DNA from: Plantago major | Lineage: Eukaryota; Streptophyta; Magnoliopsida; Lamiales; Plantaginaceae | Assembly (NCBI GenBank): GCA_026545765.1 | Contig: JAIFAC010000206.1 | Span: 43,501 to 107,500 of the forward strand | Direction: 5' to 3' | Length of the DNA: 64,000 bases | Part shown: positions 1 through 11,325 of the stretch, one piece after another | Layout of the letters: the number at the start of each line of letters is the position of its first letter | Numbering within the stretch: position 1 is the first letter of the stretch | The notes under the pieces: generated by a model | What the model was told of the DNA's origin: nothing | What the model saw: only the letters and a program-made list of their open reading frames with translations | The model's database searches: none | Translations under genes and position numbers: made by a program

Positions 1-943
1 GAAATACTGAGAATAACAGATCAACCAACAAGACGAGCACGAGCTCTTGATCTGGAAAACTATATCCACGTAATGTTCCCTACTGAACAATATCAAGTTG
101 CGACCTTAATGCGTAAGGATTTTTCCAAGGAAGTGGCACACAAATTGGTGCAAGCCTTCAAACAGACAGATGGTCAGACAAGATTGCAGATGGCATTCAA
201 GCCAGTCCTGCCCCAGACACTACAATGTATTCGTTCTGAACAAGAAGAGGTTAATGGGCAGAAAATCACTATTCCTGAAGTGATTAATCATGTATCTGAA
301 GACGATAAGGAGGAAGAAATAGATGAGAATAACTTTGATGAACCTCCCTCTGACCATCACAAAAAGGATGATGATGATATGACGGATGATGATGCCCCTG
401 CACCAGGGACAGGAGGAATTCCACAAGGAAACAAAGCCTCATTCTTTGAAAAGCACTGAGAGGACATCAAAGCAATCCCCTCCTCCATCTCCTCAGAAAT
501 CCACCCATCCTTCACAGCAATCCCAACAACAAAAAGACACTACTGAACAAGTAGTTGAGCACTCTGAGAAAACAACTCAGCAGATATTAAATACTCAAAC
601 CAGAGCTGCTCAACTCAAACAACTGTTGGAAGAAGAGCAACATCTCCATCTTCAACTTGAAGAAGAGCTAGTTAAATCCAGAGATAAGCTCAATCAACTA
701 CAAGATCAATACTTACAAGAGACAATAGCTTACTCTGAGGTTAAAGAGCTCCAGGATGTTGTAAATGCTATTGCTAAGGAATTAGATACTGAAGAAGTAT
801 CTAAAGAAAAGCATGATGCTAAGGTTGCATCACCAGCAAAAGACATACCATCCTCCTCTCAGAAAGGAAAGAAGCCCATCTCTGAGATGGTTGCTGGACT
901 AGAAAATCTTGAAAATGTCCAAGAGGATGAAGATCAAATTTGA
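1..943 (+). pseudogene. Accessory (post-pol) gene of the outer Copia element: acidic and coiled-coil part
   Basis: Open reading frame running in from the window edge. Its frame is open from base 1 through the Met at 73 (start MFPTEQYQVATLM), so that Met is probably internal. An acidic low-complexity stretch follows (EDDKEEEIDENN, about 300-345), then a frameshift near 390-460. The second segment (386-943) is rich in Gln, Glu and Leu with heptad-like LLEEEQHLHLQLEEEL around 630-690, so a coiled coil is likely. The inner element encodes a clear homologue on the minus strand at 5991-6443, including the shared EQEEVNG motif. No enzymatic motif is visible. Function is unknown; the position after pol is the one occupied by the envelope-like gene of SIRE elements (family knowledge). 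Confidence 0.6.
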
Positions 944-2151
944 AGACTCGGATGATGAAGAAGACAAGACTTTGGCGACACCGCAATGAACATGGCGATT
1001 TCTCATCTTAAAGGAAGCTAATTGCTCGAAGTTTTCAACAAAGCGCGAATGTCCACTCCCATGAATACATGAATAGATACCAAGTTTTGGCACATCTTAA
1101 AAAGGAGATGTCTTCACAAAACAAAGATGTAATTGCCTCCGTCCCCTCAGAAATGAAGAAGTTCACAGAACTCATCACTCAGAGAACAACCAGTATGGTT
1201 ATTGCTCGAAGGATGCAGGAATGATAAGGGGCGATGATGTGTCATTAGTGAAAAGCTTTTCATGAGGCAAGTTACCCTTTGGAAGCAGATGCTATACTAG
1301 GCCCATTGGCGAGAGCTCCGATAAGGAAAATGGACTTATCAAACAAAATCGAGAGCTCAATTTGAACTTGAAGTTGGTCACTACCTCAACTACTTGCAAA
1401 AGAATTTTGAGTCTCTCTCGATTCTTTTGTGGTATAATCGATCGACAATGACTAAGGGGAAGAATTTGGATCTCAAGATCGGGGAAGGAAAGAAGAAATC
1501 TAGAGTTGGTGCCGCTCGAAGGAAGAGGAAACAAGAAAACTTCCGACCACCACTCGGAATAAATGATCCCTCATCAAATCAAGTGCTTTGCAAATAGTAG
1601 CTACTTCCAATGACAATGAAGAAACTACAATGGTAACAAGGGCCATGGCAAAAGACCTCCAAAGTACCAAGGCTCGAGGAGAAGACAAGTAAGAGGATTG
1701 ATGAATCTTACGAAGAAGAAGAAGGAGGCCAAATCAAATCCACAGGCAATAAAGAAGGCAAAAGTCTCACAAGAATTGATCTTGATGATGATGAAGAGGC
1801 GATGAAGATGAAACTCCTCTTCACAGAAAAAGGAAAATTGATAGCCTAACTGAGCCCATAGCTGCAAAGCCTTTAGCAGCTAACACACCCTCTGGAAATA
1901 CCAAGTCAATCCAGGGTGGTTCTTCAAGAAATCCCTAAGGAGAATTCTAGACAAAGAAGGAGCAGTGAGAGGTGAACAAAGACAAAGTCGACTTCCACTC
2001 GAGCGGAAGAAGCGAAATTGAGTATGTGAAGAATGACAACAATTCCTCTGTCTACAGGTGCATTAATCAGAAGAATGGCTACTGGATTCTGGAACTCAAG
2101 CACTTACTGGTAAATTCAAGGTTTCCAGAACCAATCCATAAACAACTCATG
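944..2151 (+). pseudogene. Accessory gene of the outer Copia element, middle part, eroded
   Basis: Continuation of the preceding segment with many short indels. Fragments align by eye to the inner copy: the phrase QKNFESL at about 1396-1420 also occurs on the minus strand near 5190, and a Lys/Arg-rich stretch (RRKRKQ, about 1520-1540) matches GRKRKQ near 5100. A better preserved segment at about 2022-2151 (EYVKNDNNSSVYRC...) matches the inner copy at about 4490-4590. It stops where the inner element has inserted. Many of the frame breaks lie at CAG/CTG-like sites and may be sequence errors. Confidence 0.5.
2147..2151. repeat. Target site duplication TCATG, left copy
   Basis: TCATG directly abuts the left end (TGTTGG) of the inner Copia element and is repeated exactly at 17251-17255. 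Copia integrases make 5-bp duplications (family knowledge), so this fixes the element's borders. Confidence 0.9.
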
Positions 2152-3567
2152 TGTTGGTCCAGATAACGGAAAAGTAAAAGACTAGGAGGGGGGGGGGGTG
2201 AATAGTCTTTTAAAACTTTTATCGATAAAAACAGTTCTCGAAACACAGGGGTTTCGATACTTAGATTCAGGCCTTGAAGACTTTAAGATAGGTAAGTGCA
2301 GAAACAATAAGTATGTGTGTGTGCTTTGCTGAAAGATAAATACAGAAAGGTAAATAACACAGCAAGTATAGTGGTATCTGGAGGTGGCGTAATCCTCCAA
2401 CTAATCCACTTCGGTCTTTCTGAGACCTAGAATTCACTAGAACAAATAATTGAGTTCACCTTACAAAAATCCTATTCTAAGATTCTTAAACAACTGGTTC
2501 CCATCCAAATGTTCCCCCTGAGTTATTCCCCAGCTCCTAGAGCTAAGTACTTCCTCTACTCATATAACCTTGGAGTTATTCCCTGATTCCCAAATCAAGT
2601 ACTTCCTCTACTCCATGCCTTGATGGTGTAGGTTATAAGGTTTGTCAGAGAGGCTTCTTGTATAACTTTTCAGTTATGTTTCCAGAGAGCCTAATAGAAC
2701 AAGACTACTTAATACACTTGTTCAGTGTATGGCAATACTTCTTCTTGACCCAGTAATTGATGTCAGATTACGGAGAATGAGCTTAAAAAAGGTTATCTGA
2801 TAGTTCAACTCTTTCACGAATAACAATCTCTTGTTAAGGTTCAGGACAACTTAGAACTACTAGTGATTCTTCAAGCAACAGAAAGCTTTCAGAAAGGGTA
2901 GTAGAGTGCTTGAGAGAATACTTTGCTAGATTGTAAGTTTGCAAGTTAGATCGTTCTTCGGTCATATTTCTCAGCATCTAAGTGTGTGATATTTATAGAT
3001 GAATTAGAGAGTCGTTGGGATGTTATCCGTTAGACACAATTCAAATTCAGTCTATACTTATCTTGAAATGAGTACTCAGAAGTCCTTGTCTCATATCTCG
3101 AGAGGGCGTGCTTTAGCGACTTTTCGCGATGCAATTAATGCACATGTACTATTTCTTGTCTGTAGTCTTCAGCGGATACATTAGCCTTTCGATGGCTTGC
3201 ATGCTCCATACTCATGATGTCATATGTTCCGAATCATGTTTCAAAAGTAACTAAATGAACTTAAGAAAGGATTAAGGACATAGTCTTTCCGAGTGAGACT
3301 AAACCTTGGTGTCTTCATAAATCTTGTGCAATCTCCGGTCTTGTAATCTTCAGAAAAGCTCCATTGCTAGGATTGATCTTCATGGTCTTCTTGGAAATAA
3401 AAATTACACTCAGAGACCTATAATCCTAATACAAGATTTACTAGACTAATCATACTCAGTGATTTTCCTCTTTTACAATATTCAAGTGAACCAAGAGTAC
3501 TTTAATCACCATTCTGGCTAAGATAAGAATATGTGATGAATGATCAAAATACTAAGATATTCTAACA
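2152..3567 (-). repeat. 3' LTR of the inner Copia element
   Basis: 1416 bp, TGTTGG...TAACA on the + strand, nearly identical to 15847-17250. Most differences are one- or two-base indels at CAG/CTG. It contains the stem-loop with a homopolymer loop described separately. The polypurine tract lies directly next to its inner end, which identifies it as the 3' LTR of a minus-strand element. Confidence 0.93.
2177..2210 (-). promoter_or_regulatory. LTR-end hairpin with a poly(G/C) loop (inner 3' LTR)
   Basis: AAAAGACTA (2177-2185) pairs with TAGTCTTTT (2202-2210); the loop is mostly a G run on the + strand, so C in the element's own RNA. The same structure occurs in all three LTRs of the window, close to the LTR terminus. 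Confidence 0.55.
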
Positions 3568-3580
3568 AATTTCCCTTTTT
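3568..3580 (-). other. Polypurine tract of the inner Copia element
   Basis: Read on the minus strand, AAAAAGGGAAATT lies directly before the LTR start TGTTAG. This is the expected primer for second-strand DNA synthesis. The outer copy has the parallel tract at 18093-18107. Confidence 0.85.
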
Positions 3581-4050
3581 GATCAGTCATCCATGACTAT
3601 CTTTTCAAGTCCTATTACAAATTTGTAATCTGGAAGAAAACAATCCACCACTTAATCATTTCAAATGATATTCAATTTTAGTTGAATTAAGTGCGAAAGT
3701 AAACATCAACCAAATCACAAAAGTGACCTTTCTTGATAAGTTGTCATCTATTAGAGTGTATACGAGTATGATCTTCATATAGATTCAGTTACGAATGAGA
3801 TGCAACTTTTACAAATAGATAAAGTTTAGAAACAAGCGGCAAGATTACAAAAGTAACAAAACATACTAAGTAAATTAGAACAACGGGAGAGTCGAGCTCC
3901 AAGTAAACATTCTAAGATACTAGTCTTCAAGTCTTCAAAAATAACTTAGGTTGAAACCTCAAGTTCTTCAACACCCTTTACGGATCGATTGACATAATCA
4001 TCCACTTTTACGCATTCTTGGACATAGTCATAAAGTATCCTTGACGAAAG
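3581..4050 (-). other. Untranslated spacer between accessory gene and polypurine tract
   Basis: About 470 bases without a credible frame. It resembles 17722-18092 of the outer copy (for example GTTGATGTTTAC and the segment around AAGTGGTGGATTG), so it belongs to the element and is not captured DNA. Confidence 0.5.
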
Positions 4051-6626
4051 TTACATCTTTACGGATAAGATACAAATTTCATGGTAACTCTTGCCAAGAT
4101 TGTAGTTTTCTTCTTGAAAGTGTTTGACCCGAGTATTTTCCCAGGACCGGGCATGGTCTACTTGTAGCTCGGATAGGTTGAAATACTTGTATATTTCTTC
4201 CGGATAGTGAATATCATCGAGATATTCATCCTTTGTCATGTAGAATGACTCATAGGGATGAACACCTAGCATTACGCTTCTTGTAGCTACCATCCGATTT
4301 TCTTGTCTTGTGCATCTTACGGCTTGGGGTAAGGACAAGGAAAAGAAAGGTCCATCTTTCTGGCATCATTTCTCTTTTCAACCTCAAAGTTTAGCCAGGC
4401 ATGAAGGTGCTCATGTTTTAGCAAATTTGGCTTGCCTTTACTCCATTTTAGGATCTGGTTGAAGATGGAGTTGGAAACTTATCATTGACAAGTAGATGTT
4501 GCAGTTCGAATCGATACCCTTTCTTGTTGAGAATGCACCTATATGAAGACTCTTCATTATTGGTCTTCACATACTCAATGTGGGCATCGGTTGGCTTTTC
4601 TTGATGAGTTTCTTTGTTTGCTACCTTAGCCGAATATCCCTTCTAGCCTTTACATTAGGTGGCCTTACATCGGAGATCCTGTGACTCTTTCTTCCTGCCT
4701 TTGAAATTTGTCTTTGGTGGAAGTCCTTGAATTGACTTGGTATTTCGGAAGGTGTTACAGGCTAATGGCCTTCTTTGCCGGAGGAGGTTGTAAGGCTTGC
4801 TTGCCTTCTTCTTTTGTGAATTGGATGCTCATCATATCGGATTCATCCTCATCATCATCATTGATGTTCCGGTTGTGAGGCTTGCGACTCTCTTGACCTC
4901 TTACCTCACCTTCTTCTTGATTTTCTTCTTGAAGCTTTCTGGTTGTTCCCATCCGAGATCTAAGGGACTTGGTACCCTAGTGACCATACTTCTCGACTTT
5001 ACGGTGGTTGATCTGGAACAACTTCTTCAGCAAGGGTGTCTCCAGTGGTGTCCTTAATGACTAGTTGACTTGAGGAGGGGAGATTTGATTGTTTTCTTTT
5101 TCTTCCTCTGCCTTTCTGAGGCATCTCTCCTCCCCCCTTAGTCATGAATGAATGACTCATGATAGCATAAGCTTCAGAGAGTGATTCAAAGTTCTTCTGG
5201 AGGTTGTCATGCACCCTGAACAATTCTTGGATTTCTTCTTTCATGTCCTTGTTTTGCCTAACCAACACTTGCTCTTTTCTGTTGAGCTCTTCAAGAGGCC
5301 TTAGAATAGCCTCAGCTTGTTGAGTAGCATAAGTAGCATCTGCTAGTGCTTGGTTGGCATTGTTGCAGTCTTCTTCCACGATCGAGCTAAGTCTTTCGAG
5401 AGAGAGCTATCTTTGGTTGCTCTATTTAGCAATCGTGACCGAATCTTTCATCTCTTCTACTGTAGGACTTGGTTGTCTTGAGCAACAAGTTTGTCTCTTA
5501 GTTCCAAGAAAACAGCTGTTCTTGACCTGTGCTCATCACTTATTGAAGCACCTGGAGCAGAGGAAATTTGAGGATCCAGAAGGGCTAGCTTTTCCTTAGT
5601 GATTAGCCTCTCATCTTCTGCTTGGGAGATCAAGTTTGGGTTTATTTCAGCATCACTCTCATAATCCTTTTCTTGGATTGTTTGCAGAGTGGCAATCTTT
5701 TGTTTGCCTTTGAGTATCTTTGCCTTGAGAAGTAGAAGGTCTTTCGATGACCTTAGCATAATGCTCTTCATCATCATTGTCATCCATGGCATCTATCTCG
5801 TGATGACAATGATGGCATTTTCAACAACCTTTGCTCATCTAGGAGTGCAGTTCCTTAGCATTAGCTTCTACGAGCTTTTCAAGTTTGGCTTCCTTTTCTT
5901 GATAAGAGCTTGACACTCTAAGTTGATTCTCTTCTCCTCTTCCAACTTAAATGAGTTGTTCAATCCACGAACTCGATTGGTGTGATTTCTTCAATTGTGT
6001 CTTGTTGACTGTTGGGTATTTTGATGAGACTTTGGTGGTGATGATGATGGGGCTTTCTGAGTATTGGAAGGAGTAGCCTTTTCTGCACTTCCTTTGCTAA
6101 CTTTCTGAATCCCGCCGTTTCCAGGTTGGGGATCATCATCCTTTTTCTTGTCTTCTTGACTTGGATGCTCAGAAGGAGGTTCTTGGTAGTCATTCTCATC
6201 AGTTTCCTCCTCATCTTCAGAAACCAGGTTGATCACATTAGGAAGTGTGATCATCCTCCCATTTACTTCTTCTTGCTCAGAAGGGTAGGTTGTGAGCTTG
6301 CTGGGCAAGGCAGGATGGGTCACCATCTGGTCTTGGGTTTGAGCATCAGAAGCTTGAAAGTCTGCTAGGAGTCTTTGTGCTACTTCATTTAAGAAGTTAT
6401 CATCCATCAGAGTGGCAAAAGAATATGATTCTGTGGGAAACATAGCATGGATATGGTCTTCCAGAATGATTGCTATGGCCCTTTTCTCTGGGATGTCAGT
6501 TACTCTTGCAATTTCAGAAAGATCGGCCTTTACGAGTTTTTACCATTATACGAAGCACTTTAGATGTTTCTTGAGAGTGTGCTTCTTAAAAGCTTGGAGT
6601 AAGTTGAGTGGCACTAGACTTTGAGC
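4051..6626 (-). pseudogene. Accessory (post-pol) gene of the inner Copia element: coiled-coil and C-terminal part
   Basis: Minus-strand series of frame fragments. In order they are a segment beginning near 6626 that leads into MFPTESYSFATLM (6443); an acidic region with EDEEETDEND; a coiled-coil-like part (about 5000-5800) rich in Glu, Lys and Gln; a basic stretch GRGRKRKQ; and a C-terminal part (4051-4340) with YESFYMTKDEYLDDI. The outer copy has homologues of all of these (1-943, about 1400-2150, 17410-17721). No transmembrane segment, protease or zinc motif is visible. Frame breaks are numerous and often fall at CAG/CTG positions, so the true gene may be intact. Role unknown; SIRE elements carry an envelope-like gene here, but nothing seen supports an envelope function. 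Confidence 0.6.
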
Positions 6627-6744
6627 CTGAAAGAAAGGGATCAACTTAGTTTTGTTCAAACTACTTGTGTTAGTATCTGTGTGCAAAAGTAAGCTTTCTG
6701 AGCATACCTGTGTAGAAACACTAGGCTCATTTGCTTGGACTTAC
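6627..6744 (-). other. Putative intron E of the accessory gene
   Basis: 118 nt. Donor CAAG|GTAAGTCC, acceptor CTTTCTTTCAG|GCT. The phase into the next exon does not fit exactly. One missing base in the preceding exon (a possible CAG/CTG loss at ATCGAC, about 6788) would explain it. Confidence 0.45.
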
Positions 6745-6810
6745 CTTGTTTGGGCAGAGGCCTCGGATACCTTAATGTGAGGAGAAGTCGATCCTCGGCA
6801 TCCTTTCTTT

Positions 6811-6895
6811 CTGGAACACGAGAATTACAATCAAATATGTTTAGAAGCATTATGAGAAAGAGAGATGGAAAAGTGCTTTCTGAGACTTCACTTAC
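6811..6895 (-). other. Putative intron D of the accessory gene
   Basis: 85 nt. Donor AGAA|GTAAGTG, a pyrimidine-rich interior, acceptor GTGTTCCAG|AAA. The next exon (6745-6810) reads KRKDAEDRLLLTLRYPRP in the predicted phase. Confidence 0.6.
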
Positions 6896-7033
6896 TTCTA
6901 AGTGAGGAAGCTCGATGTAAGTTCCTCGAAACCTTGGGGTTTACGGCACCTTTCTGTGAATCTTGCTTGTTCGTGATTTTAGTTTCTTTGGAGGAGATGA
7001 CCTGTTGTTTCTCCATCCAATTGTTCTTCGGAG

Positions 7034-7108
7034 CTGTAAGAACAAACATAAGAGATTTTAGTAGTGGGTTCTCGAGCATTAGTTGAAGAAGATTATTCGA
7101 TTACTTAC
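7034..7108 (-). other. Putative intron C of the accessory gene
   Basis: 75 nt. Strong donor GAAG|GTAAGT, acceptor TTCTTACAG|CTC, phase 1. The next exon (6896-7033) is open in the predicted phase. Confidence 0.65.
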
Positions 7109-7211
7109 CTTCTCGTGAAGGCTCGATAAATACTTCCTCGAAGCTTTTAAACCACGGAATCTCTAGGTTTTGGGGTGTTGGTTCCACCACCACTACTTCC
7201 TCAGTTGGAGC

Positions 7212-7297
7212 CTAAGAAGAGACATTTAAGAATATCAGAACATAAGATTAGAGCAATTTTAAGTTAGTTATTTCTTGTTCAGAGATAACTTTACTAC
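7212..7297 (-). other. Putative intron B of the accessory gene
   Basis: 86 nt. Donor CACAG|GTAGTAAAG, acceptor CTTCTTAG|GCT, phase 0. The next exon (7109-7211) is open: APTEEVVVVEPTPQ and onward. Confidence 0.65.
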
Positions 7298-7402
7298 CTG
7301 TGGAACAGGCTCTTCTTGATGTTCTGAGGTTGGAGTAACCTCTTCTTGATTCAAGGGAGTGGACAAGTTTTCTTCCCCCTGAAATTGTGTCTCCAAGTTG
7401 GC

Positions 7403-7478
7403 CTGTAACAAATGAAGCTTATGAGTAACAAGTTAACATTTTAATGTTGACAAGTTAGATACAAACTACTTTTGTTAC
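7403..7478 (-). other. Putative intron A of the accessory gene
   Basis: 76 nt, AT-rich. Donor CAG|GTAACA follows ...DSIQ in phase 0; acceptor TTGTTACAG|GCC. The next exon (7298-7402) is exactly 35 codons without a stop. Confidence 0.65.
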
Positions 7479-9066
7479 CTGAATAGAGTCAGGCTGAGTT
7501 TGGGTCTCTTGGACTAGTGGAGTTTCCACAGCCTCTCTTTGCTCATTGTTGGTTTCCTCTACAATATCTTTCTGAGTCTCCATCTCAGTTTGATCTCTTT
7601 CTGAGAGTTGAGCTCTCTCAGAAGGTTGAGGAACCTGTTCAACGAGGTTTTCTTTAGCCACATTAAGTCTTGGCATTGTGAATGTGGAAGCAATGTCAAC
7701 ATCTTCCATCACTCTATCTTCCTCATCCAGCCTTCTTCTTCTGTTGGACGGAGGGCTCCTTTCTTTCGAGGGTGAGCTTGATGCTCCTCCATGGGTCTCA
7801 ATCTGGACTTTTGAATACTTGTGTAAGTACTCGTCATCATCGAGTCCTTGTCCAGTTGGAAGTGACCTATCTATGATATTTCTATCACTCAGGAGATTTA
7901 CGGGCGACTGTCTCAGAATTCTTGGGGCTTTCTGGTGTTGCCTTTCTGGCCGAACAACATCTTCTGAGATCTTGTCTCCAGAAGATTGTGCTTTTTGTAC
8001 ACTTTGGGACTTAGAGGCTCTCTTGCTTTGAGTCCTCTTTCTCTTGGCAACTGGAGGTTGAGCAAGAGCTTGCTCAGAGACCTCTTCACCTTGCTGGGAA
8101 GCTTCAAGCTCTTGTGCCTCTTTCTGAGCTTTCTCAGCATCAATTTTCTCCTTTTCTTCAAAGGCATGTATGAAAAGGGAGTTGGTGACTGGGATTTCTT
8201 GTCTCTTTCTGAGAGTTATTCCCATTGTTTCCAGAATGTAGCAGATTTTGAGACCAAAATGCATATTGGCTTTTATCTCAGCAAGGCCATTGATGATTTT
8301 AGGCTCAAATTCCTCAATATGCCCAAGAAATTTGTTGAAGGCGTACTTCCCTCAATTAAAGTGGGTTTCCTGCCCTTCATGCTTCTTATTCAGAAGATGC
8401 ATCATCATCTATCTCTCCATGCTTATCTGGTCTACTCCACCTTTGTTGCCATTAAAGCAACAGACCAGAATGAGAGCCAAAGTACTCGGTGTTTACGGAG
8501 ATGGCGGTTCGATGGCTTTCAGAACAAAGTTTGCTGGGCAACCCTTTACATTTTCAATCTAGATTGCCTCAAATAGCTCCTTAACACTTTGAATCATGGA
8601 GGCATCCCTGATGTTGATGTCGTCGATTGTTCCTCGATTTTTCAATCGGAATAAGTTGCAGAAAGTCTTGCAGTCTAGGACAATTTCTTGTCCTTGAACT
8701 TCAGTCTACATGTACTTCTTTTCTACATCATTCACAACTTTTGTGAAGATTTTGGAGTTGTTGTAGAACTCTAACACATCCAGTGTGGAAAGTCCACTGG
8801 GTGCAGCACACAGAAACTTGTAGATATGGGAACTTTCAACATTCCCAATATCAATTTTCTATCTGCTTTTGAAGAAATGACTGCAGAAACATATTTCTTC
8901 ACAAGAGAAGCTCCCCAATTCATCTTGTGACTTGGATTCCAGTCAGAAGGGGTAAACTCTCCTAGAAGGCGTTTATTCAACACCTTGAGTTCTTTTCCTC
9001 CTTGCTTTTCGGCGAGGAGATGATCTTGACCTTAGGGTTCTTGGTGGTCATCTTCTTTGGTGCCAT

Positions 9067-9994
9067 CTCTTATATAGAGTCTTTGGTGAGTGTTCTGGAT
9101 GGGTTTTGCAAGAATAATCGAGATTAGTCTATCTTTTCAGAAGACTAAGCACAAGAAGTTGAGTTGCAGAAGAAGTTTTGCAGAAAACTTGAGAGGTTTT
9201 GCTATTTTGATGCAAGTATGAAATTTCGGATTTGGAAAAAGTGTTTGTCTTTTGCCAAATTCCTATATATATAGCAGAAAAAACGTACATAGATACAACA
9301 TACATATAACTGAATATGAATGCGTGTCTTTGCATCTGCATAGGCGTGGTACGTCCTTTGTACTTCATTAAATGCGTAGTGGGCCATGTCTGCATTTCTC
9401 AACAGACATTACTTGCTTTGTTTTGATCTCAGCCGTTGAGATCAAACGTTTATACATCAAGGGCTTATATTGAATATCTTGTAATGATATTAATCAACAA
9501 ATGGTATTGTGCCGATTTGATGGATTTTTGACAAGTTACATCCATTATGTCACTTAGTAAAGAGTAAGAACACTCAATCGTTTGAACTTTATCATTCTGA
9601 GTATCAAGTCCTTATCTTTATATTATTTATCATGAAAATGGCAAAAATACAAGACATTGGACATGTTTGACTCCCAGAACTTATGTTTTTCGGGCTTTAT
9701 GTGTCTTTTCTCTTTATGACTAAATAGTTTCCTGAATTCAAGAATCGAAACTTGATTGTTTGAATGTATTTGACCCACTCTTAGTAAGTAAGTTCTAGTC
9801 TTATTTACTCATTGAGTGTGTACCAACCTTTGCCTTTCTGGATACCCGTTCCAGAAATGTTTTGCCTTTCTGAGTGTTGCTACTCAGAAACCTTTGCATC
9901 ACTTCTTAACAACTTGGCTTTCTGAGAGCATGTTATCAGAGGCCTACTTCTTTTCTACCTTGCTTACTCAGACTTTAGAGATTCAGGACATTTT
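9067..9994 (-). other. Spacer between pol and the accessory gene
   Basis: About 0.9 kb without a convincing frame, AT-rich near 9240-9320. By analogy with subgenomic or spliced env-type expression it could hold a splice acceptor or internal promoter, but I see no motif that proves either. Confidence 0.4.
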
Positions 9995-11325
9995 TCAGTC
10001 CTTAGGCAACTCCATCAACCCAAGATTATGTCTTAAGGTCAAGAACCGGCTTTCTTGTAGGGGCTTGGTGAAGATATCTGCAAGTTGGTCTTACATGCCA
10101 ATCTTGAGTATCTCTATATTGCCTTTTTCAACATGGTCTCTGATGAAGTGGTGTCTAACATCAATGTGCTTTGTTCTGGCATGGAACTTGGGGTTCTGTG
10201 TGATTGCAATAGCACTTGTGTTATCACAGAAAATGGGAGTTTTCTCTTCATTGAGTCCATAGTCACTAAGTTGTTGTTGAATCCACAAAATTTGTGTTGC
10301 ACAACAACCAGCAGCAATATATTCAGCCTCTGTGGTAGAAGTTGCAATTGAGTTTTGTTTCTTGCTAAACCACGAGATAAGTCTAGTTCCCAGAAACTGA
10401 CAAGTTCCTGAGGTACTTTTCCTATCAAGCATTGATCCAGCATAATCAGCATCTGAGTAACCAGCCAAACTCAATCCACTTTCTTTAAGGTACCACAAAC
10501 CTACATCTACTGTACCTTTCACATACCTTAATATTTTCATAGCAATGTTGTAGTGTGATTGCATCGGATTTGTTTGAAATCTAGCACACACACCAACTGC
10601 ATATTGAATATCAGTGCCTTGCGATGAGTAAAGTAGTGAACCTATCAATTTCCTATACTTGTGTTCATCAACACTCTTATCTGATTCAGTATAGGTCATC
10701 TTGGTTCCTATGCTCATAGGTATTTTAGCATTCTTTTCAGAAGGCTTAAGATTGAACTTTGTGAGCATGTCTTTTGCATACTTTGTCTGACTAATGAATA
10801 TTCTATCATTGAGTTGCTTGACTTGAAATCCTAGGAAATAGTTCAATTCTCCCATCATACTCATCTCAAACTTATTTTTCATGAGATTTGCAAAGTCATC
10901 ACAAAGTTGCTTGTCCTTAGATCCAAATATAATGTCATCAACATATACTTGAACTAAGAGCAGTTTCCCATCATGATTTAAGGTAAATAAAGTTTTATCA
11001 ACTTCACCTTTCTTGAAACCACTTTCCAGAAGGTATTTGGCCAAAGTGTCATTCCATGCGCTTGGAGCCTGTTTCAGTCCATATAGAGCTTTTTGTAGCT
11101 TGTAGACCATTCTACTTTCTGAGAAAACTTCAAAACCAGGTGGTTGTTCAACATAGACTTCTCAGCAAGTTCACCATTCAAGAATGCACTTTTGACATCC
11201 ATCTGATAAACTTTAAAGTCTTTATGAGCTGCAAAGGCCAGAAAGAGTCTTATTGCATACAATCTGGCAACCGGTGCATATGACTCATCAAAATCTAAAC
11301 CTTGATGCAGGTGAATCCTTGGCAA
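9995..11325 (-). CDS. Reverse transcriptase and RNase H of the inner Copia element (pol 3' part)
   Basis: Minus strand. The reverse transcriptase part has [13 protein letters not shown] (about 11180-11220), [11 protein letters not shown] (about 11050-11090) and the catalytic YVDDIIFGS (about 10920-10950). RNase H follows with SDADYAGS...RKSTSG (about 10410-10450), STTEAEYIA (about 10330) and DNTSAI (about 10230). The frame ends with the family-typical [11 protein letters not shown] and a stop at 9995, after a small break near 10090. A one-base frameshift near 11110-11150 separates the N-terminal part. The enzyme copies element RNA into DNA inside cytoplasmic particles. All main catalytic residues that I can see are present. 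Confidence 0.92.

Larger units (their letters stand above)
6626..9066 (-). pseudogene. Accessory gene of the inner Copia element: 5' part with ENVL-like segment and five putative introns
   Basis: Minus strand. The likely start is the ATG at 9064-9066 (MAPKKMTTKNPKVK), followed after a frame break by LNKRLLGEFTPSDWNP (about 8935-8985). The segment up to about 8200 ends in ANMHFGLKICYILETMGI, which resembles the conserved block of plant SIRE envelope-like / 'putative plant transposon' proteins (recognised from memory, not searched). A hydrophilic, Gln/Glu/Lys-rich region runs to 7479. From there five canonical GT...AG introns (76, 86, 75, 85 and 118 nt) separate exons of 105, 103, 138 and 66 nt whose frames are open and agree in phase for the first four exons. 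Splicing would join this part to the coiled-coil part at 6626. Some frames are broken by small indels. Confidence 0.6.

Noticed and set aside
7678-8576. Plus-strand frames within the accessory gene
   Set aside because: Shadows of the minus-strand coding sequence; Ser/Leu-rich because they are the complement of a Glu/Gln/Lys-rich region.
4051-9066. Accessory gene as a true retroviral-type envelope
   Set aside because: No signal peptide, transmembrane segment or fusion-like region could be seen; only position and an N-terminal resemblance to plant ENVL proteins point that way.
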